A stretch of DNA of 8,824 bases from JAZNUH01 sp045592225 (GTDB taxonomy: Bacteria; Bacillota; Clostridia; UMGS1883; UMGS1540), in NCBI GenBank assembly GCA_045592225.1, contig JAZNUH010000121.1, positions 1 to 8,824 of the forward strand, read 5' to 3'. The notes beneath the pieces were generated by a model. The model searched no databases. It was not told the origin of the DNA and worked only from the letters and a program-made list of their open reading frames with translations. A program made the translations under genes and the position numbers. This document shows, piece by piece, positions 1 to 6,480 of this stretch (position 1 is its first letter; each line of letters begins with the position of its first letter).

Positions 1-303
1 TGGGAAGGACAGAGCTACCCTTACTTCAGCGGCACAGGTATTTACAAGGCTGATGTTGAGATAGGCGGCGAGTTTACAAAGGCAGAGATTGAAGTAGAAT
101 GTAACGATGTTACAGAGGTAATTGTAAACGGAGCGTGGGCAGGCAAGGTTGCGTGGGCACCTTATAAGGTTGATATAAGCAAATTTGTTAAAACGGGCAT
201 TAACAATATTGAGCTTAAGGTAACATCCACAAACGGTAACCTGTTTGATATGCCGGTTGTAAACGGCATTACAGGTCCGGTTGCAATAAAACTCTACAAG
301 TAA
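1..303 (+). CDS. C-terminal end of a GH106-like glycoside hydrolase paralogue (5' truncated by window)
   Basis: Frame 1 is open from the first base to a TAA at 301-303, followed directly by a second in-frame TAA. The 100 visible residues align without gaps to the last 100 residues of the protein at 3402-6380, with 48 identities by hand count. They align less closely to the end of the protein at 318-3383. Shared landmarks are WExQxYPYxSGxGIYK at the start, an NGxxAGK turn, the W-x-P...DI strand, and a VTSTxGN segment close to the end. This pattern is typical of the galactose-binding-like beta-sandwich that closes many large glycoside hydrolases. Only this non-catalytic module is visible, so the assignment to the hydrolase family rests on the two complete neighbours. 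The next gene starts 14 bases after the stop, which makes this the upstream member of the same operon. The gene is cut by the window edge and shows no sign of being broken. Confidence 0.88.
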   Translation, partial: WEGQSYPYFSGTGIYKADVEIGGEFTKAEIEVECNDVTEVIVNGAWAGKVAWAPYKVDISKFVKTGINNIELKVTSTNGNLFDMPVVNGITGPVAIKLYK

Positions 304-304
304 T

Positions 305-315
305 AAAAGGAAAGG
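305..315 (+). promoter_or_regulatory. Ribosome binding site with two AAAGG copies, start ambiguous
   Basis: Two copies of AAAGG lie side by side (306-310 and 311-315). The first is 7 bases from the ATG at 318. The second is 11 bases from an in-frame ATG at 327. Spacing favours 318. Alignment to the downstream paralogue favours 327, because both proteins then have exactly ten residues before the shared GFKNP motif. Confidence 0.6.
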
Positions 316-317
316 TC

Positions 318-3300
318 ATGGTAAAAATGAAAAGCGACATTACAAAACTTACAGAGGGGTTTAAAAACCCCTCTCCGGAACATTATCCGGTTTTAATGTG
401 GTTTTGGAACGGAGATATGGACGAAGCGGGAATAACATTTCAGCTTGAAAATTTCCGTGAACAGAACATCACACAATTTTTTATACATCCTTCCTCGGGA
501 TGTAAGGTAGAATACCTGTCGGAAAGATATGGGCAGCTTATCCGACACGCGGTAAATGAGGCAAAAAGACTGGGTATGAAATACTGGATTTATGACGAGT
601 TTTCATACCCTTCGGGTCATGCAAGCGGGTATCTGCTTGAAAGATACCCCGAATGTGCACAACAGGAAATAACATGCATACCGCAGAATGTAAATGCCTG
701 TGGTATGCGTGCTTCGGTCTTTAAAAGAGGTAAATTTATAGGTGCACAAAGCATAAAGGAGAAAAACGGCAGATATTATACGGAAGATGTTACACAGTAC
801 TGTGAGGTAAATCAGGGCAAGGAATTTGCAACTGTTGAATACCAGAACATATACACAACACCTGAAAAAATTCTGTTTTATTTCTCCTGCTATAATGAAA
901 CAGGCAGCTACGGTACCGTTACAGCACCCGGAACAAAGGGTCTGCACGGATATCTTAACGTAATAAATGAACGCGCAGTAAGTAAATTTTTAGAAATAAC
1001 CCACGAGTGGTATAAAAAAACGGTGGGGGATGAGTTTGGCAAAACAGTTATGGGCGTATTTACCGACGAGCCCACAACACTTTTTCATTTTGTTGGCGCA
1101 AATCCCGGTCCATGGGACGACGGCTTTGAACAGATTTTTGAAAAAGAGCACGGCTATTCACTTATCCCTTATTTGTATGCCCTGTTTTATGAGCCTAAAA
1201 CTCCGGAGGAAGTGAAGGCGAGGGACGATTACAGAACAACCGTAAAACACTTGTATCATAAAAACTTTGTACAGCAGTATGCAAAGTGGTGCCGTGATAA
1301 TAACCTGATATTCACAGGACATTTCGGCGGTGAGGAAAGCCTTTACGGAAATGTAAGTCAGGGGGATATGCTCACAGGACTTATGAAAATGGATATGCCG
1401 GGCTTTGATTCGGTTTCTTCATATGACTGTATAAATGACAAGAATTTTGATATAGCAGGTAAGCTTGCGTCCAGCGCTGCAAAGTTTAAGGGCGCAGACA
1501 GAGTACTGTGTGAAGCCTACACCTGCTGTACATGGGAGATGGGAATTGCTGATATGAAGCATATTGCCAACAGACTTTTATGCCTTGGTGCAAACTTCAT
1601 TCAGTATATGGGTGCACATTATACCTATCACAATGTATCGTCACCTTTCAGAAATTCTGTTGCGCCTGCACATACAAATAACTATATGAACCCTCAGTTT
1701 AAGTTTTACGGTAAGCTGGGCAATTATATTGCAGGGCTTTCAGCGTTGTCGGCGGCTACAAAGCCGGATGGCAAGGCACTCTTGTTTGTTCCTGTAATAC
1801 AGGCACGATGCCTGCTGAATATGCTGGACAACAGAACATCACCTACCGAAAGCGTTTTGCAGAAAATATATATTGATGCAGTAAATGCGCTTGGCTATGA
1901 GGGAATAGAATATGACCTTTTCTCGGAAGAGCTTGCGGACAAAATAACTGTGTATGACGGCTATGCCGAAGTATTTGGCTACAGGTATGAGTGTATTATC
2001 CTGCCGGGCATGATAAATGTGAACGGGCAGACGGCAGAGCTTATCAGTAAGCTTACTGCTCACGGTGTAAAGGTTATAATGCTGTCACAGGTACCGCAAA
2101 ACATTTCGGAAGCGGCAAAAAGTGTTGACTATAAATTCTGCGGAACACCTGTTTCCGACAAGGTGCTTGCCGACGGCAGTGCATACCTTGTATCTCAGGG
2201 AGAATGGGATATTGAGCATGCTGACCTTTGCAAAATATTCGGTGATATAATAGGTAACAGAGCGCTTGATATTGAAAGCGACAACAGAGTTTATGTTGCG
2301 GCGAGAAGTAATGAGTATTGCAAAATTTATTTTATTGCAAACCACGAAAACAAAAAGAGCATAGCAAAAATAAACAATGTACCCGGAATGAAAATATATA
2401 ATGCAACCACAAGGGAAGAAGCGGCATACCCTGTGTGTGACGGAAGGGTACAGCTGACACTTGAACCCTACGAGCTTGTTGTTGTAATTTGTGATAATGC
2501 ATCGGATGAAATATACGCTCCCGAGATTGTAAAATACGATATAGAACGTGAGCTTGAAGTATCTTGCGAGGGAATACTTGACCCGTTTATGGAATTTGAG
2601 GCTGAAGGCGGCAATATTTTCCCGCTTACACATCTTGAGGCTTATGACCCGCAGACAAAAACCTGGGAAAAGGGAGCAGGCTATCTTAAATTCCCCAAGG
2701 GAATGCTTGTGTTCCGCGGAGATGTATATAAGGTAAGATGCGATGTAAACTTCGAGTACATTCCCGAAAAGGTGTTTATAAACGGTGATGTATGCGGAGT
2801 TAAAAGTCTGCGTATAAACGGAGAAGAGATTAAAACCTGCGCAAACACTCATATATGGGGAGAGCAGGATTTTAAGGGTGAGATTACTCATCTTATAAAG
2901 TATGGCGCAAACAGAGTGGAAATGGAAGTGGTGGCTGAAGAGGTTGCCGCAGTATTTGAAAGACCGCCCTACCTGTTTTTCAGCGGTGATTTTGAGGTTG
3001 ACGAGAGAGATGTAATTGTCAGCCCCGAGCGCTACAAAGAGTACGAGGGCTGGGAAGCACAGGGATATCCATACTTCACGGGAACGGGAATATACCGTTT
3101 CAGGTGTGTAAGAATTCAGGGTATGGATATGAATATCCGCTTTGAGAAGTGGAAAAAGGCCGTACTTTGCGTAGATGCAACCTGTCCTTTTGAGGTATTT
3201 GTAAATAATAAATTCGCGGGCAGCTGTATGTGGGCACCCTATGAGGTGGATATTACAGACCTTTTAACTGTTGAAAGAAACAGTTTTGTGGTGAAGCTCA

Positions 3301-3383
3301 CATCGGGACTTGCAAACAGACTTGACAAGCCCCGTACAGTAAACGGAATTATAAAGCCCATGAAAATTAAATTTTACAGATAG
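318..3383 (+). CDS. GH106-like glycoside hydrolase (putative alpha-L-rhamnosidase family), cytoplasmic, paralogue 1
   Basis: This is a 1021-residue protein predicted to cleave a glycosidic bond, possibly a terminal rhamnoside. The family call comes from recognised motifs, not a search. Residues about 20-475 resemble the GH106 catalytic barrel: MWFWNG (27-32), IYDE..YPSG (91-100), FTDEP (248-252) followed by WDD and EKEHGY...PYLYALF (275-290), GGEE (337-340), CEAYT (398-402), and GANFIQYMGAHYTYH (424-438). E251 and E399 are the best candidates for catalytic or metal-binding acids. Residues about 485-640 look like an alpha/beta domain. Two beta-sandwich modules follow, around 800-875 and 910-1021. 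No signal peptide or membrane segment is visible, so it should act inside the cell on imported substrate. The ATG at 318 has the better-spaced ribosome site, but M4 (base 327) matches the paralogue start. Compared with its paralogues it carries about 9 extra residues in the last module, and it has YPSG where the next paralogue has WPSG. Substrate is unknown. Confidence 0.78.
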   Translation: MVKMKSDITKLTEGFKNPSPEHYPVLMWFWNGDMDEAGITFQLENFREQNITQFFIHPSSGCKVEYLSERYGQLIRHAVNEAKRLGMKYWIYDEFSYPSGHASGYLLERYPECAQQEITCIPQNVNACGMRASVFKRGKFIGAQSIKEKNGRYYTEDVTQYCEVNQGKEFATVEYQNIYTTPEKILFYFSCYNETGSYGTVTAPGTKGLHGYLNVINERAVSKFLEITHEWYKKTVGDEFGKTVMGVFTDEPTTLFHFVGANPGPWDDGFEQIFEKEHGYSLIPYLYALFYEPKTPEEVKARDDYRTTVKHLYHKNFVQQYAKWCRDNNLIFTGHFGGEESLYGNVSQGDMLTGLMKMDMPGFDSVSSYDCINDKNFDIAGKLASSAAKFKGADRVLCEAYTCCTWEMGIADMKHIANRLLCLGANFIQYMGAHYTYHNVSSPFRNSVAPAHTNNYMNPQFKFYGKLGNYIAGLSALSAATKPDGKALLFVPVIQARCLLNMLDNRTSPTESVLQKIYIDAVNALGYEGIEYDLFSEELADKITVYDGYAEVFGYRYECIILPGMINVNGQTAELISKLTAHGVKVIMLSQVPQNISEAAKSVDYKFCGTPVSDKVLADGSAYLVSQGEWDIEHADLCKIFGDIIGNRALDIESDNRVYVAARSNEYCKIYFIANHENKKSIAKINNVPGMKIYNATTREEAAYPVCDGRVQLTLEPYELVVVICDNASDEIYAPEIVKYDIERELEVSCEGILDPFMEFEAEGGNIFPLTHLEAYDPQTKTWEKGAGYLKFPKGMLVFRGDVYKVRCDVNFEYIPEKVFINGDVCGVKSLRINGEEIKTCANTHIWGEQDFKGEITHLIKYGANRVEMEVVAEEVAAVFERPPYLFFSGDFEVDERDVIVSPERYKEYEGWEAQGYPYFTGTGIYRFRCVRIQGMDMNIRFEKWKKAVLCVDATCPFEVFVNNKFAGSCMWAPYEVDITDLLTVERNSFVVKLTSGLANRLDKPRTVNGIIKPMKIKFYR

Positions 3384-3388
3384 CCGAC

Positions 3389-3394
3389 AGGAGG
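3389..3394 (+). promoter_or_regulatory. Strong Shine-Dalgarno site (AGGAGG)
   Basis: AGGAGG begins 6 bases after the preceding stop codon and lies 7 bases before the ATG at 3402. This fixes that start clearly and shows that the gene has its own strong translation signal within the operon. Confidence 0.9.
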
Positions 3395-3401
3395 TGCAAA
3401 A

Positions 3402-6380
3402 ATGAATAACGGAACTTATAAACTTATAGAGGGATTTAAAAATCCCACAAATGAAACCAGCCCTGTTATGATGTGGTTCTGGAACAGTAACATTGACAAA
3501 GAGGGCATAACATACCAGATGGAAAGGTTTTTGGAACAGGGTATTACCGACTTTTTTATTCATCCCAGCGGCGGAATGCGTGTGGTGTATCTGTCGGATG
3601 AATATATGGAGCTTATAAAATATGTTGTAAGCGAAGCAAAACGTCTGGGAATGAAATACTGGATTTACGACGAGAACGACTGGCCCTCGGGTATGGCGGG
3701 CGGACTTTTACTTGAAGAATACCCCGAATATGCGCAGGAAATACTCTACTGTCATAAGGGTAAGTGCGATTGCTTTGATATGCGCTATGTATTTAATGAA
3801 AAGGGAAAGTTTTTAGGCGCACAGCGTATAGTAAAAAAGAAGGGACAGTATTTTGCAGAGGATATAACTGACAAGTGTATTGTAATTACCGAAAACGGTT
3901 GCAATAACATACAGTATCAGGCAGAAAGCCTTGTTCATGAGGAGCTTTACTTTTATTTTTCGCAAAAGCTTGAAAAGCCTATATGGGCGTCGCTCAGCCG
4001 TAAGGACTCAAAGGGCGTGCTGGGTTATGTGAATATGATGAAAAAGGAGCCTATCGCAAAATTTATTGAGATGACCCACGAAAGATACAAGGCTGCAATA
4101 GGCGAGGAGTTTGGTAAAACGGTTATGGGCGTGTTTACCGATGAACCTACAACCATATACCAGTTTGTAGGTCCGTACCCCGGCCCCTGGGATGATGACA
4201 TGTTTGATATATTTGAAAAAGAACACGGCTATTCCTTAAAGCCCTATATGTACGCCCTTTTCTATGAGCCTCTGTCAGCAGAGGATAAGAAGGCACGTGC
4301 CGATTACAGAGCAACTGTAAAAAGGCTGTATCACCGGAACTTTGTAAAGCAGATTGCAGACTGGTGCCGTGAAAACAACCTTTTGTTCACCGGTCATTAT
4401 GGTGGAGAAGAGCACCTTCGTGGTATGGTTGACCAGGGAGATATGCTGGTGAATGCCATGGAAATGGACATACCCGGTCTTGACTGTATCTATTCCAAAT
4501 ACTGCATAAACGATAACGAATTCAATATTGCAGGCAAGCTTATTTCAAGCGCTGCAAAGTTTAAAGGTGCAAACCGTGTACTGTGCGAAACCTACACCTG
4601 CTCGGGTCACGATTACAGAATTTGTGATATGAAAAGAGTAGGTAACCGACTTGTATGTATGGGTGCAAATATGATTCAGTATATGGGTGCATCATACAGC
4701 AGATATGCGGTGAGACGAGATAACGTAACTACCTACAACTATATGAGCCCGGTGTTTGAGCACTTCGGAGCTTACAATAAATATCTTGCACGACTGCAGT
4801 ATTTGTCGAGGGAAACTGTGCCCGAGTCAAATGTGCTTGTGTTCACCCCCTTAAGACAAATAGAGCAGAAACTGGATTTTCTGCCTCACCGTCATTATCA
4901 TCACACGACCCAGAACATATATGAAGATACGATTAACGGTCTTTTGTATGCAGGAATAGGCTTTGACCTGTTTTCCGAGGACCTTACAGATAATATCACG
5001 GTAAAGGACGGGTATATAGAAGCCTACGGCTACCGCTACGACTGTGTGGTTTTCCCTGATATGTACTATGTAAACAGTGCAACTGCAAAGCTTATAAAGA
5101 GCCTTGTGAAAAAGGGAGTAAAAACCCTGTTCATTCACGAGCTGCCCACCGAGATTGTGGATACAAAGGAAAGGGTAAAGCTTCCGCTTGACCTTATTCC
5201 CCAAAGAGGCTACGGTATGCAGGTGGAAAATGATGAAAACTGCTGGCTTGTTGGCTCTGTATGGCCGGAAACAGATATTCCGTGTGCCGCTGCCTTCAGG
5301 GAAATTATCGGCAAAGGCAGTCTGAATATAGAAGCAGAGGGCAGAGTGTATATTGCCGAGAGAAGCAACGACAGCACAAAGGTATACTTTATAGCAAACG
5401 ATGATAAAGAGAATGCAACAGCATATATTGATGCCGTACCCGGACTTGGGCTTTACAATTCCACAGCGGGAGAGGAAGCGGTGTACCCGGTTGAGGACGG
5501 CAGAATAAAAATTGAGCTTTCTCCCTACGAGCTTGTTGTTGGAATTTGTGACAGAGACTCGGAAGAAACATACAATCCCGAGGTTGTGAGCCGTACACTT
5601 ACCAACACCATTGTACTTGACGGCAAGTTTGACTTTGAAGCGGTAAAGGGTAATATACTTCCCATAGCCTACGAAACCTTTGATAAGCAGACAGAAAAAT
5701 GGGAAAAGGCAGACCTTTATGAATTTCCTGCAAATATGCACTTTAAACCCGGTGAATATTACAAGCTTCGCGGCGAAGCTGAATTTGAATATGTACCTGA
5801 CAAGGTGTATGTAAATGTGGAAAATGATGAAATACGCTCATTCCGCATAAATGGTACAGATGTTGAGCTTACAATAAACACAAAAAATTACAGCGAGTTT
5901 GACTGTAAAGCTGATGTTACCCACCTTATAAAGAAGGGTATAAACACCGTTGAGTTTGAACCCCGAACCGAACCCAATTTTGTAAATCAGAAGCCGCCTA
6001 TGGTATTTTTCAGCGGCAGCTTTGCAGTAACCGACGGGAAAATAACTGCGCCGGTGACGCAAATTGGCGTCGGCGGATGGGAAAAACAGGGTTATCCTTA
6101 TTACAGCGGACGGGGAATTTATAAAACAAATGTCGTTGTTGATAGAGATTTTTCAAGGGCAGTAATTGAAATAGACTGCGAGGATGTTTCGGAAATTACA
6201 CTTAATGGTAATTATGCAGGAAAGCTTGTGTGGCACCCCTTCACCCTTGATATTACTGAATATCTTGTTAAGGGAGTAAACAGTCTTGAGATTGCCGTAA
6301 CCTCAACAAGCGGAAATACGTTTAAAGTTCCTGTTTCAAACGGTGTTCAAAAATCTGTGAAAATCAACCTTTACAGTTAA
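3402..6380 (+). CDS. GH106-like glycoside hydrolase (putative alpha-L-rhamnosidase family), cytoplasmic, paralogue 2
   Basis: This 992-residue protein is colinear with its upstream neighbour along its whole length. The barrel motifs are MWFWN (24-28), IYDENDWPSGMAGG (88-101, the form I consider closest to the usual GH106 motif), FTDEPTT (245-251) with EKEHGYSLKPYMYALF (272-287), GGEE (334-337), CETYT (395-399) and GANMIQYMGAS (421-431). E248 and E396 are the matching acid candidates. An alpha/beta domain spans about 475-630. Galactose-binding-like modules lie around 790-855 and 890-992, each with an N-G turn, a D-[IV]-T strand and a G-[IV]-N turn. There is no signal peptide, so a cytoplasmic role on imported sugars is inferred. 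It differs from paralogue 1 around the second acid, where SGHDYRI replaces CTWEMGI, and S431 replaces a histidine. The start is secured by the AGGAGG site, and the stop is doubled (TAA TAA). It is the last gene before the terminator-like hairpin. The family is fairly sure; the substrate is not known. Confidence 0.8.
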   Translation: MNNGTYKLIEGFKNPTNETSPVMMWFWNSNIDKEGITYQMERFLEQGITDFFIHPSGGMRVVYLSDEYMELIKYVVSEAKRLGMKYWIYDENDWPSGMAGGLLLEEYPEYAQEILYCHKGKCDCFDMRYVFNEKGKFLGAQRIVKKKGQYFAEDITDKCIVITENGCNNIQYQAESLVHEELYFYFSQKLEKPIWASLSRKDSKGVLGYVNMMKKEPIAKFIEMTHERYKAAIGEEFGKTVMGVFTDEPTTIYQFVGPYPGPWDDDMFDIFEKEHGYSLKPYMYALFYEPLSAEDKKARADYRATVKRLYHRNFVKQIADWCRENNLLFTGHYGGEEHLRGMVDQGDMLVNAMEMDIPGLDCIYSKYCINDNEFNIAGKLISSAAKFKGANRVLCETYTCSGHDYRICDMKRVGNRLVCMGANMIQYMGASYSRYAVRRDNVTTYNYMSPVFEHFGAYNKYLARLQYLSRETVPESNVLVFTPLRQIEQKLDFLPHRHYHHTTQNIYEDTINGLLYAGIGFDLFSEDLTDNITVKDGYIEAYGYRYDCVVFPDMYYVNSATAKLIKSLVKKGVKTLFIHELPTEIVDTKERVKLPLDLIPQRGYGMQVENDENCWLVGSVWPETDIPCAAAFREIIGKGSLNIEAEGRVYIAERSNDSTKVYFIANDDKENATAYIDAVPGLGLYNSTAGEEAVYPVEDGRIKIELSPYELVVGICDRDSEETYNPEVVSRTLTNTIVLDGKFDFEAVKGNILPIAYETFDKQTEKWEKADLYEFPANMHFKPGEYYKLRGEAEFEYVPDKVYVNVENDEIRSFRINGTDVELTINTKNYSEFDCKADVTHLIKKGINTVEFEPRTEPNFVNQKPPMVFFSGSFAVTDGKITAPVTQIGVGGWEKQGYPYYSGRGIYKTNVVVDRDFSRAVIEIDCEDVSEITLNGNYAGKLVWHPFTLDITEYLVKGVNSLEIAVTSTSGNTFKVPVSNGVQKSVKINLYS

Positions 6381-6399
6381 TAAATGAACATTAAATGAT

Positions 6400-6428
6400 T
6401 TGACAAAAATACGTTTGTGTGATATAAT
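6400..6428 (+). promoter_or_regulatory. Consensus sigma-A promoter with extended -10
   Basis: TTGACA at 6400-6405 and TATAAT at 6423-6428 are both perfect consensus hexamers, separated by exactly 17 bases. A TG at 6420-6421 adds an extended -10. Transcription should begin near 6434-6437, giving a leader of about 45 bases before the ATG at 6481. This predicts strong, possibly constitutive expression of the SLH-domain gene, as is common for abundant cell-envelope proteins. The -10 lies inside the loop of an inverted repeat, which may add control. Confidence 0.92.
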
Positions 6429-6444
6429 ACACAAGCGTATTTTT
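6405..6444 (+). terminator. Inverted repeat, likely intrinsic terminator of the hydrolase operon
   Basis: The arms 6405-6420 and 6429-6444 are 16 bases each and pair along their full length, with one G-U wobble (T6414 with G6435). The loop is 8 bases (6421-6428). The core is ACGTTTGTGT paired with ACACAAGCGT. It is flanked by an A run on the left and ATTTTTAT on the right, the form of an intrinsic and possibly bidirectional terminator. It begins 24 bases after the hydrolase stop codon, and no other terminator candidate is present. The stem is A/T-rich, so its efficiency is uncertain. The same palindrome could instead be a DNA operator over the promoter it contains. Confidence 0.6.
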
Positions 6445-6468
6445 ATACAGCAAAAATCTAAAAGAAAC

Positions 6469-6472
6469 GGAG
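6469..6472 (+). promoter_or_regulatory. Shine-Dalgarno site (GGAG) of the SLH-domain gene
   Basis: GGAG sits 8 bases before the ATG at 6481, and that ATG opens directly into a classic signal peptide. Spacing and signal peptide together make this start secure. Confidence 0.85.
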
Positions 6473-6480
6473 ACAAAAAG

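Noticed and set aside
304..317. Possible separate promoter or terminator between the truncated gene and paralogue 1
   Set aside because: The gap is 14 bases and contains only the ribosome site. No hairpin or promoter hexamers fit.
2085..2891. Long antisense open frame (268 codons) inside paralogue 1
   Set aside because: It lies wholly within a well-supported gene on the other strand. Its translation resembles no protein family I know, and the sense frame is strongly conserved in the paralogue. Chance opening caused by codon usage explains it.
4851..5741. Long antisense open frame (296 codons) inside paralogue 2
   Set aside because: It covers the equivalent part of the paralogous gene, so its existence follows from the shared sense protein and codon preference. 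It is rich in Cys, Phe and Tyr in a way typical of shadow frames.
6384..6398. Tiny ATG...TGA frame of four codons after the hydrolase stop
   Set aside because: It is too short and has no ribosome binding site. It is a chance frame in A/T-rich intergenic DNA.
6414..6435. TTTGTGT...ACACAAG palindrome considered as a CRP-type or catabolite-repression operator
   Set aside because: The half-sites do not match TGTGA-N6-TCACA or the cre consensus. The surrounding A and T runs fit a terminator better, although an unknown operator cannot be excluded.
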